This document shows positions 1 through 4,677 of a stretch of DNA of 6,924 bases, one piece after another. The notes under the pieces were generated by a model. It had not been told where the DNA came from. It did no database searches and was given only the letters and a program-made list of their open reading frames with translations. Position 1 is the first letter of the stretch, and each line of letters starts with the position of its first letter. The position numbers and the translations under genes were made by a program. The stretch is from JANPPS01 sp964242575 (GTDB lineage: Bacteria; Pseudomonadota; Alphaproteobacteria; Acetobacterales; Acetobacteraceae), in assembly GCA_964242575.1 (NCBI GenBank), contig CAXTCN010000235.1, positions 1-6,924 on the forward strand. The letters run 5' to 3'.

Positions 1-177
1 GTCGTCGGCGTCCTCCGGGGCGCCGCGAATGGCGACTGGCAAGCCCTGGTCATCCTCTCGGTGTGCTCCGTGCTGCTGTGGTGGCATTCGCTGCTGGATG
101 CCGTGCGGGACTTGCGGGAAGCGGCATACCAGGTTGGGCTGTTCGTCGAATGGGCATGGGGCAGGCTATTCCGGTAG
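1..177 (+). CDS. C-terminal end of a small membrane protein (partial, cut by window start)
   Basis: Reading frame 1 is open from the first base to a TAG at 175-177, giving the last 58 residues of a protein whose start lies outside the window. A hydrophobic run (roughly residues 13-34, WQALVILSVCSVLLWWHSLL) looks like one transmembrane helix. It is followed by an amphipathic, charged tail rich in Trp, Arg and Glu. The family is not recognised. The stop overlaps by 12 nt, tail to tail, the end of the HTH gene on the other strand, so the two genes converge. The frame is supported by the hydrophobic helix, by high third-position GC and by ending in the compact overlap; the overlapping ATG-started frames here are arginine- and cysteine-rich shadows. 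The function cannot be stated. Confidence 0.6.
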   Translation, partial: VVGVLRGAANGDWQALVILSVCSVLLWWHSLLDAVRDLREAAYQVGLFVEWAWGRLFR

Positions 178-582
178 CTGCCACCCGGCCCGCGGCGCGG
201 GGTGCGCCCGATGGCACGCGGCAAGCGTCTCGACCCATGCGGCAACGTCGGCCGGCACGGGCGAACGCCCGCCGGTCCAGCGCCGCACCGTCGTTTGCAG
301 GCGCCCCGTCCGCCGCGCCAGCTCGCGCTCCGGCCAGCCGATCACGGTTAGGCAGACAAGCAAACGGTGTGGTGACATGGGTGCTACCGCTGCGTTAGCC
401 TCCGCATCGGCCTTGCTGCTCTTGATCCGGGAGGTCGGTTCCATGTGTTCAAAATGAACACAGGCCGCTGTCGTCCCTGCGCTGTCGGAAAACGCCAGGG
501 GCTGGGTCGCAACCTGCCCGGTCCCGCCTTCCAGGTACTCGATCAGGTCCGTCTGCTCGGGTTTGCCCATGTCGGCCCGCAC
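166..582 (-). CDS. Helix-turn-helix DNA-binding protein with N-terminal extension
   Basis: This 138-aa protein has its DNA-binding part in the C-terminal half. From about residue 69 (MSPHRLLVCLTVIGW) it follows the pattern of short alphaproteobacterial HTH proteins: a first helix, then WPERELARRTG, a turn, TTVRRWTGGRSPVP as the recognition helix region, and a final helix VAAWVETLAA. It probably acts as a transcription regulator. The GTG at 582 is preferred because a GGAG (593-590) lies 7 nt before it and the AT-rich promoter-like gap starts just upstream. ATG codons at 570, 444 and 378 are alternatives, and 378 would give only the HTH part (70 aa). The first 68 residues match no domain I know but use GC-rich codons throughout. 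The gene follows the ParA partner by 78 nt, so it may be the last gene of the partition operon or have its own promoter. It ends overlapping the convergent membrane-protein gene. Confidence 0.7.
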   Translation of the reverse strand: MRADMGKPEQTDLIEYLEGGTGQVATQPLAFSDSAGTTAACVHFEHMEPTSRIKSSKADAEANAAVAPMSPHRLLVCLTVIGWPERELARRTGRLQTTVRRWTGGRSPVPADVAAWVETLAACHRAHPAPRAGWQLPE

Positions 583-660
583 CCACGCACTCCGGCAATG
601 CCACCGGAATTGATACCGGATTATTTTACAGGCTTAATGCCCTAAGACTGTAATACCGAA
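583..660 (-). promoter_or_regulatory. AT-rich control region with two CGGTAT motifs, upstream of the HTH gene
   Basis: This 78-nt gap lies between the ParA partner stop and the HTH gene GTG and is much richer in A and T than its surroundings. Read on the minus strand it carries TTCGGTATTACAG (660-648) and TCCGGTATCA (620-611). Both fit the motif TNCGGTATYA, which is also found upstream of parA and of the LPD29 pseudogene. A GGAG at 593-590 serves the GTG start. No convincing -35/-10 pair is called. It is probably the operator and promoter of the HTH gene or a partition site; this is inferred from motif and position only. Confidence 0.45.
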
Positions 661-1023
661 TTAGCGGCGTCTACGTCGCTGTGGAACCAGGTCCTTCGGC
701 TTGATCTCAAGGCCAATTTTGGTCAGCGCGTGCAGGATCATGGTCTTGAATACGTGTTCGGGATGGCCCCGCAACCACGTCGTGATCTGCTCGTCCACGT
801 AGTCCGGGAAATCGAGGCTGGTGGAGAACCGCTTGCGGGGAGCCGCCTGGGCGGCGTCCGGCACAGCGGCCACGGGCGTCGGCTTCGCATCGGGCAAGCT
901 GCGCGGCTCGGTCCCGGTCACTGCGCCTGCCGCGCTTCCCTTCGGCGCCAAGACGCCAGCAAACTCCTCGGGACCGAAGCGGTTCTCTTTGCGGCGCGGG
1001 GCCGCTGCGGGTGTTCTAGACAT
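661..1023 (-). CDS. ParA partner: putative ribbon-helix-helix centromere-binding protein
   Basis: This 120-aa basic protein is the likely DNA-binding partner of the neighbouring ParA. Residues 1-60 are rich in Ala, Pro, Lys and Arg and look disordered, as in ParG-type partners, whose flexible tail stimulates the ATPase. From about residue 63 (RKRFSTSLDFPDYV) a short strand-like stretch is followed by two predicted helices (DEQITTWLRGHPEHVFKTMI and LHALTKIGLEI). The protein ends in a DLV box and an arginine run. The ATG at 1023 overlaps the parA stop by 8 nt, so translation is probably coupled. A paralogue lies at 5414-5650, with about 25 of 56 residues identical without gaps. No ParB (KorB-type) motifs are visible. 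The ribbon-helix-helix call rests on size, order after parA and predicted secondary structure, not on a motif match; a small transcription regulator is the alternative. Confidence 0.7.
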   Translation of the reverse strand: MSRTPAAAPRRKENRFGPEEFAGVLAPKGSAAGAVTGTEPRSLPDAKPTPVAAVPDAAQAAPRKRFSTSLDFPDYVDEQITTWLRGHPEHVFKTMILHALTKIGLEIKPKDLVPQRRRRR

Positions 1024-1675
1024 GCTGCTTGGCCTTCTTCATGCGGTGCAAGAGGCCGGTGGCGCTGCCCACGGCCTCCCAAAGCTGGCGGATTTCCTCT
1101 GCGCCGCGCCCCTTCGGCTCGGCTTCCAGGATGGTTCCGCCGCGGTTCATGCTGGTGGCGATGCCGGTGCGGTCGCCCACAATCGCCGCCACGGTGCCGA
1201 ACGAGCTGAGGACGCGGGCGCCATCGGCCGCTACGTGCGTGCCGGCCTTCACCATCGTCAGTGCAAAGGCGAACGGCTTATCCAACTCGCGCACGAGGCT
1301 GACCGTGCTGCCTAAGGCTTCCAGGTCAAGCATGTTCGGCTTGGTGGGCACCACCACGTAGTCCGCACGCCGAACAACCGCCTGGATCGCGCCAGTGACG
1401 GCAGGCGGGGTGTCTATCACCAGCAGCCGTAACCCTTTCTCCCCCAGCCGCTCAAGCGTCGCGTCCAGCTCATCCACGCCGCCGCGGGCATAGTAGGGCG
1501 TCTCGGCTTCGCGCCGGTCCCACCAGCGGGCCAGGCTCTGCTGCGGGTCGGTGTCATACACCGCGACGGCGCCGATGCCGGCAGCGTCGGCCGCCACGGC
1601 AAGGTGGGCAGCAAGGGTGGTCTTACCCACACCGCCTTTCTGCGACGCAAGCACGATCACGGTGGGCTTCTTCAT
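1016..1675 (-). CDS. parA: ParA-family partition ATPase
   Basis: This is a ParA/MinD-type deviant Walker ATPase of 219 aa that would drive plasmid segregation by ATP-dependent binding to nucleoid DNA. Counting from the ATG at 1675, the deviant Walker A motif KGGVGKTT is at residues 13-20 with both lysines present. Walker A' (YDTDPQQS) is near 40-47, and Walker B (LLVIDTPP) at about 84-91. The conserved PTKPNMLDL stretch follows near 113-121. The protein has no N-terminal HTH domain and is short, which fits the type Ib (ParF-like, VirC1-like) branch. The ATG at 1675 is chosen over an in-frame TTG at 1681 because GGAGG (1686-1682) sits 6 nt before it, while the TTG directly abuts the GGAGG. The next gene, overlapping by 8 nt, is its probable DNA-binding partner. 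A CGGTAT-type site lies about 55-75 nt upstream and is a candidate autoregulatory operator. Confidence 0.92.
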   Translation of the reverse strand: MKKPTVIVLASQKGGVGKTTLAAHLAVAADAAGIGAVAVYDTDPQQSLARWWDRREAETPYYARGGVDELDATLERLGEKGLRLLVIDTPPAVTGAIQAVVRRADYVVVPTKPNMLDLEALGSTVSLVRELDKPFAFALTMVKAGTHVAADGARVLSSFGTVAAIVGDRTGIATSMNRGGTILEAEPKGRGAEEIRQLWEAVGSATGLLHRMKKAKQHV

Positions 1676-1709
1676 GGGCAACCTCCGTCACACTGCCAGC
1701 ACGCCGACT

Positions 1710-1750
1710 ACTCGCTATACACGGAATATGTTATACGGTATTACGGCAGG
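1710..1750. promoter_or_regulatory. parA upstream region with CGGTAT operator candidate
   Basis: This AT-rich patch upstream of parA contains, on the plus strand, the core GTTATACGGTAT (1730-1741) followed by a second ACGG. The 21-nt unit 1730-1750 recurs on the opposite strand at 2539-2519 with 19 of 21 positions identical. ACGG steps occur at 1721, 1735 and 1743. On the minus strand a TATAGC (1718-1713) could be a -10 element for parA, but no clear -35 is seen. The repeat and its place upstream of a partition operon suggest an operator bound by the ParA partner; this is an inference. Confidence 0.5.
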
Positions 1751-1878
1751 TGTCGTCCAGTCTTGTCCGTCATTTGCCGTCTTGCCGAACCACGGCCCGG
1801 CAGGCACGCCACGTTACGCCGGCTGTTAGTGGTGTAGCTACTCGGCTGATGCCCAGCTACCGATTAGTGGGCCGGGAC

Positions 1879-2477
1879 TTAATCTGCCCCGACCCGCGTG
1901 AAGCGTCCCATGCCGCCCGCACCCATGAAGCGGTTGACCTGGTTGCGGGCTAGGCGCTCCCACATATCCACGTCAGCGACGGCGTCGCGGGCGGCGACGT
2001 AGCCGGACCCGTCGAAGTTGGTCCGTATCCCAAGCAGCACGACAGGCACGTCTCGCGCCTCCATGCGATCCAGCACGCGACCCAAAGGCCAGGAAAGGTG
2101 CGCCGAATGCAGAACACGGAATCGGCGCAGAAGTGGACAGGCCGGGCGCTTGGTTGCGGCATCCACTCCAGTGCCGCCGGGAGAACGCCTCGGCTGCCTT
2201 CGATGCCGGGATTGCTCTCCACGGCCGTCGCGCCGTCCGGAAGCAGCCGATGCTTCACACCGGTCTTCATAGCGATCATGCCGTCGAACCGGCCGCCCGC
2301 AAACTACCCGGCGATGCCCTCCACCAGCTTGCAGGTGGAGCCGTCCATCCAGGGCACGTCAATGGAGGCGCTGTCCGAGTAAGCCTTGGAGCGAACCAAG
2401 AAGCGGGTGTCTGGGAAGCAGCGCTTGAGTGCAACCCTGATTAGCTTCGTTGCGTCTGCCGCCGAGAGACAATCCAC
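1879..2477 (-). pseudogene. LPD29-domain protein gene, broken by a nonsense codon and a frameshift
   Basis: Read from a GTG at 2477, the translation opens with LSAADATKLIRVALKRCFPD, then TRFLVRSKAYSDSASIDVPW, then FDGMIAMKTGVKHRLLPDG, and later VHFCADSVFCIRR. This order matches the large polyvalent protein-associated domain 29 (LPD29), found in plasmid and phage proteins: a helix, an RS..YS..ASIDV strand, FDGM, and a V-H-F-x-A-D-x-V-F box. A TAG at 2306-2304 interrupts it just before the FDGM segment. Around 2090-2105 the homology moves to another frame, where HLSWPLGRVLDRMEARDVPV leads to a credible C-terminus ending in TAA at 1879. Repaired, the product would be about 199 aa. Two stops (2498-2493) lie just upstream of the GTG, and no ribosome site is clear, so the true start is uncertain. 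The domain call is from memory of the family pattern; its function is unknown. Confidence 0.75.
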
Positions 2478-2499
2478 CGCCGTCGCTATTGCCTACTAA

Positions 2500-2522
2500 C
2501 ACGTAGCCGAGATGGCTACGTG
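2500..2522. repeat. Perfect hairpin, 9-bp stem and 5-nt loop
   Basis: CACGTAGCC (2500-2508) pairs exactly with GGCTACGTG (2514-2522) around the loop GAGAT. It lies between the CGGTAT site at 2539-2519 and the LPD29 pseudogene start, so it would sit in that gene's 5' leader. No T-run follows on either strand, so it is not a standard intrinsic terminator. It may be a binding site or a leader structure. Confidence 0.5.
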
Positions 2523-2558
2523 CCGTGATACCGTATAACCGTGAGATTTATACGGCAC
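2519..2558. promoter_or_regulatory. CGGTAT-type operator candidate upstream of the LPD29 pseudogene
   Basis: On the minus strand, 2539-2519 repeats the parA-upstream unit (core GTTATACGGTAT) with two mismatches in 21 nt. It is flanked by an inverted repeat, GTGCCGT (2520-2526) and ACGGCAC (2552-2558). The patch is AT-rich against a GC-rich background. It precedes the broken LPD29 gene and may once have placed that gene under the same control as the partition operon. Confidence 0.5.
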
Positions 2559-2640
2559 TAAGGCAATTCTAGTAGTCGCTATCTGATGGCAGGATGGCAA
2601 GAGGTCGCCGGCGCCCGCATGGCCCGGCTCGACGATTGCT

Positions 2641-2662
2641 GCAAAGGTCAAAAACCCTTTGC
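2641..2662. promoter_or_regulatory. Inverted repeat upstream of the toxin-antitoxin operon
   Basis: GCAAAGG (2641-2647) and CCTTTGC (2656-2662) form a perfect 7-bp inverted repeat with an 8-nt spacer. It lies 30-52 nt before the toxin start, where the operator of a self-repressing toxin-antitoxin operon is expected. The HTH antidote encoded downstream is the obvious candidate binder. Seven-base dyads occur by chance a few times in a window this size, so position is the main support. Confidence 0.35.
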
Positions 2663-2692
2663 TATTTGGTGTCTTATGTGTTACCAATTTTC

Positions 2693-3052
2693 ATGGCGGA
2701 CGTTCGGGTTTACCAGCGCAAGGACGGCACCCGGCCCTTCGATGAACGGTTCGCCGCCTTGCAGGATGACAGGGCGGCGGCGCGGATCACCACGGCGCTC
2801 GTCAAGCTGGAGCGCGGCCTGCGGCCGGACGTGCGGGCGGTCGGGGAGGGGGTCCAAGAGGCCAAGATTGATTACGGACCGGGCTACCGGGTGTACTTCG
2901 GCCTGGACGGCACCAGCCTCATTATCCTGCTGCTGTGCGGGGACAAGAGGACGCAGGCCGGTGACATCCGGCTCGCCCAAGCACTGTGGGCGGAATACCG
3001 CCAAAGGAAGGTCCTGCGGCCGCCGGGTCCGGGACCGCTGCTCAAGCCATAA
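2693..3052 (+). CDS. Type II toxin, RelE/HigB-like addiction module killer protein
   Basis: This 119-aa protein matches the RelE/ParE superfamily branch known as the addiction module killer protein (TIGR02683 type), predicted to be an mRNA endoribonuclease acting at the ribosome. Typical segments appear in order: RPFDERFAAL (14-23), the basic helix RAAARITTALVKLERG (27-42), VGEGVQEAKIDYGPGYRVYF (50-69), then the strand LIILLLCGDKRTQAGDI (76-92) and the helix AQALWAEYR. The family is usually about 95-105 aa; here a proline-rich tail (RPPGPGPLLKP) extends it. The ATG at 2693 fits the usual family start, although no clear ribosome site precedes it. An in-frame ATG at 2594 would add 33 residues unlike the family. 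The antidote gene follows after 10 nt, in the toxin-first order typical of this pair. Confidence 0.9.
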   Translation: MADVRVYQRKDGTRPFDERFAALQDDRAAARITTALVKLERGLRPDVRAVGEGVQEAKIDYGPGYRVYFGLDGTSLIILLLCGDKRTQAGDIRLAQALWAEYRQRKVLRPPGPGPLLKP

Positions 3053-3062
3053 GGGGATGACG

Positions 3063-3398
3063 ATGCCGCTGACACGTAGCTTCCGGGAAACCGTCGCCGA
3101 CCGGGCCAAGGCCAGCCCCGGGTTCCGCGCCGCGCTCGTCGAGGAGGCCATGCAGGCCCTTGCCGATGGTGACATGGAAACGGCCCGCACGCTGCTGCGC
3201 GACGTGGCCAACGCGACGATCGGCTTCCAGGCCCTCGCCCGGGAGACGGGCATCCCCGAGAAGAGCCTGATGCGGATGCTCGGCCCAACCGGCAACCCAA
3301 GCCTGCTCAACCTCGGCAGCATCGTGCGCGCGCTCAACAAGCACGTCGGCGTCCGCATCACGGCACGGGCTGAGCTGGCTGACGCAGCAGCCACCTAA
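3063..3398 (+). CDS. Type II antitoxin, HTH addiction module antidote protein
   Basis: This 111-aa protein matches the addiction module antidote family (TIGR02684 type) that pairs with the preceding killer protein. It would neutralise the toxin by binding it and repress the operon. The N-terminal TRSFRETVADRAKASPGFRA is followed by the helical segment ALVEEAMQALADGDMETART. A Xre-like helix-turn-helix spans about residues 54-80 (GFQALARETGIPEKSLMRML, then GPTGNPS) and includes the family hallmark K-S-L-M-R-M-L-G-P-x-G-N-P. The ATG at 3063 is chosen because the AAGGGG at 3051-3056, which overlaps the toxin stop, is then 6 nt away; an ATG at 3057 would directly abut it. Length and motif order are normal, so the pair looks intact. 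Confidence 0.92.
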   Translation: MPLTRSFRETVADRAKASPGFRAALVEEAMQALADGDMETARTLLRDVANATIGFQALARETGIPEKSLMRMLGPTGNPSLLNLGSIVRALNKHVGVRITARAELADAAAT

Positions 3399-3721
3399 GC
3401 CGCTCGGCGTCACGGCCGCGGCGGCTGCTGCCCGGCAAGGTCACGTGGCGCCCGCCGCGGCCGGTGCCATGCGGTCAACGCCGTGGTCGTCGCCCGCCAG
3501 GTTCAGCAACGCGATCCGCTCCGCTGAATGCCGGAACGCTTCGACCTCCCCGCGGCCTATCCAAGCAGCGCCTTGGCCGTGTGCCATCTGTGGACCGCAT
3601 CACCGCCGCCAGGCGCTGGGGCGACCGTCCGCTTGATGGTGTGGCATGTCTGGCCCACCATCAACGTTCTTGTATTGTTCTACATGGCAGTCCAACATTC
3701 GCGCGCCCGCTCGGAGTGCCG
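3399..3721. other. 323-nt gap with no clear gene
   Basis: No recognisable gene or RNA is seen between the antidote and the next plus-strand gene. The first 200 nt are very GC-rich. The last part (3655-3700) is AT-richer, with TTCTTGTATTGTTCTACATGG, and could hold a promoter for the gene at 3722, but no good -35/-10 pair stands out. A short minus-strand frame, listed separately, is the only coding-like stretch. Confidence 0.5.
3441..3587 (-). CDS. Possible 48-aa protein or gene remnant
   Basis: An ATG at 3587 opens 48 codons ending in TGA at 3441. The middle part, EVEAFRHSAERIALLNLAGD, is a believable amphipathic helix with GC-rich third positions, while the ends are low in complexity. No ribosome site or family match is seen. 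It could be a small gene, the tail of a decayed one, or a chance frame, since frames of this length are common at this GC content. Confidence 0.22.
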   Translation of the reverse strand: MAHGQGAAWIGRGEVEAFRHSAERIALLNLAGDDHGVDRMAPAAAGAT

Positions 3722-4006
3722 ATGCACCCGCCGCCCTTTCGCCTGGACCACCGCTTGTCGAACTGGCCAGCCTGCTGCCTGGAAGTGCGGTGCCCCTGCT
3801 CGCCTCGGGTCACGGTCTTGCCGGTCCGGCTGCTGCTGGACCGGCATGGGGACGGCCGGTTCGCGGCGGTGCTGGCCCGCCTGACATGCTCGGCCTGCAA
3901 GGGCCGGCCAGCGCCGGTCTACCTCGTCGCCGGGTACCACCGGACGTTTCAGCATGGGCCAGCGCCGGACTGGGCGCTGGAACTGGTGCCGGTGCGGGTG
4001 TCCTGA
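3722..4006 (+). CDS. Small cysteine-containing protein, possible zinc ribbon, function unknown
   Basis: This 94-aa protein starts at an ATG with GGAG (3713-3716) 5 nt upstream. It has cysteines at residues 18, 19, 24, 26, 56 and 59. CPC near 24-26 and CSAC at 56-59 are spaced about 30 residues apart, as in a zinc ribbon in which two knuckles flank a helix (LPVRLLLDRHGDGRFAAVLA). The C-terminal half reads RPAPVYLVAGYHRTFQHGP, then PDWALELVP. Proteins of this look are familiar as hypotheticals in Acetobacteraceae and Azospirillum replicons, but I know no name or function. The frame extends upstream to 3464, but that stretch is unlike the rest and lacks a ribosome site. Zinc binding is an inference from cysteine spacing. 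Confidence 0.72.
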   Translation: MHPPPFRLDHRLSNWPACCLEVRCPCSPRVTVLPVRLLLDRHGDGRFAAVLARLTCSACKGRPAPVYLVAGYHRTFQHGPAPDWALELVPVRVS

Positions 4007-4047
4007 CGGGGATGCTGCCCGGGTCTCTATGTCAGTTGACGGCATAG

Positions 4048-4227
4048 GGCACCTACGTCATCCCTCGTCCGGAATCAAAGGCCACGCTGATTCTCCAGCG
4101 CAAGCGCCGCTTTGATGACGGCGCGATCCTGGAGCTAAGGCTGTGGCAAGTGCCTGCATCGGTTCCTGGCTTCACGCACCTGCTCAAGCATTCTTTGCTC
4201 TACGGGAACGGCGGTCCTGGCATGGTG
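4048..4227 (+). pseudogene. N-terminal half of a DUF6516/TumE-like toxin gene, remnant
   Basis: After a TAG at 4045-4047 the frame reads YVIPRPESKATLILQRKRRF, then DDGAILELRLWQVPASVPGF, then THLLKHSLLYGNGGPGMV, and stops at TGA 4225-4227. This resembles the start of DUF6516 (TumE family) toxins: KATL..KRR..DG.ILEL.LW.VP..VPGS.H..KYSL.YG. The second half, with the conserved YDNE..KGDHRH box, is missing. There is no ATG after the in-frame TAG. An ATG at 4029 lies in another frame and would join this one if one base were removed from the AAA run at 4077-4079. At the 3' end the match gives way to a different protein tail, so this is a truncated relic. Confidence 0.6.
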
Positions 4228-4360
4228 TGAGTCAACACCGGCAAAGGCCTACCATTGCCAGGGCGACCGCTACTATGGGCTGACGAAGCGGGGCGAGTAC
4301 ATGACGGAAGCTGCCGCCAAGGCGGCCGGGGCACACCATGGCGGGAAAGCCTGCTCCTGA
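4223..4360 (+). pseudogene. C-terminal remnant of a small secreted-type protein (YHC..GDR.YG family look)
   Basis: Reading from 4244 gives KAYHCQGDRYYGLTKRGEYM and TEAAAKAAGAHHGGKAC, then Ser and TGA at 4358-4360. This is the usual tail of small bacterial exported proteins that read VWVNT-x-(T/S)-K-V-Y-H-C-x-G-D-R-x-Y-G. The VWVNT part is present just upstream in another frame, as GTG TGA GTC AAC ACC, so Trp has become a stop. One extra A in the AAA run at 4243-4245 then shifts the frame. The N-terminal signal peptide is absent; the DUF6516 remnant stands in its place. The pattern is recognised from memory and the family's role is unknown. Confidence 0.55.
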
Positions 4361-4661
4361 CGGTATCACGGCGTCACGCCGGCGCCTGCGCGCTGGTGAC
4401 GGGGTGATGCCGCCGGTCCGGCAAACCGCAACCCTGGGCAAGCCGCAACCCGTAAGCGGCCTGGACGACGCGGAGCGGGCGCTGCTCGGAGAAGCGTTGC
4501 GCGCGTTGCGCCGCCAACGCGGGGCGGCCTGGAACGCAGCGTGCGACGCGGCGGAAGCGCAGGGCAGGCGGCTGCCCTCGCCACGCGCTTTCGGCATCGA
4601 GGAGATCCGGCGGTTGGCCCGGCGGCTCGGCGTCGGAGGCACGCACTGGACGGAAGAGTAA
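4338..4661 (+). CDS. Small basic hypothetical protein
   Basis: The frame encodes up to 107 aa. The second part, from about residue 43, looks conserved and helical: LDDAERALLGEALRALRRQR, then WNAACDAAEAQGRRLPS, then RAFGIEEIRRLARRLGV and THWTEE. It resembles hypothetical proteins of alphaproteobacterial plasmids with the ending GIEEIRRLARRLG; I know no function. The ATG at 4338 lies inside the preceding pseudogene tail, whereas an in-frame ATG at 4407 (MPPVRQTATLG, 84 aa) avoids the overlap and has a G-rich stretch upstream. Either start is possible. It converges with the minus-strand gene whose stop is 16 nt away. Confidence 0.62.
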   Translation: MAGKPAPDGITASRRRLRAGDGVMPPVRQTATLGKPQPVSGLDDAERALLGEALRALRRQRGAAWNAACDAAEAQGRRLPSPRAFGIEEIRRLARRLGVGGTHWTEE

Positions 4662-4677
4662 GCCCGGCGGCACCGGC

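Noticed and set aside
821..1315. Long plus-strand frame across parA and its partner
   Set aside because: It is antisense to two well-supported genes and has the composition expected of a GC-rich shadow.
1679..1681. TTG as a start for parA
   Set aside because: The TTG abuts the GGAGG, whereas the ATG at 1675-1673 is 6 nt from it, which is a normal distance.
1826..1870. TTAGTGG and AGCTAC, each occurring twice near 1825-1870
   Set aside because: The copies are short, imperfect in context and without a clear symmetrical arrangement; no function is supported.
2496..2687. 63-codon minus-strand frame upstream of the toxin-antitoxin operon
   Set aside because: It runs through the operator-like dyads and the hairpin and matches no family; it is more likely a chance frame in control DNA.
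3399..3450. GC-rich pairing potential after the antidote gene, considered as a terminator
   Set aside because: No T-run follows and the pairing is not clean enough to call an intrinsic terminator.
4360..4372. ACGGTATCACGGC, a 13-nt exact match to part of the CGGTAT site near 2530
   Set aside because: It lies inside a plus-strand coding frame, lacks the leading T of the motif and the AT-rich setting, and a 13-nt match between two places in a window this size can arise by chance.
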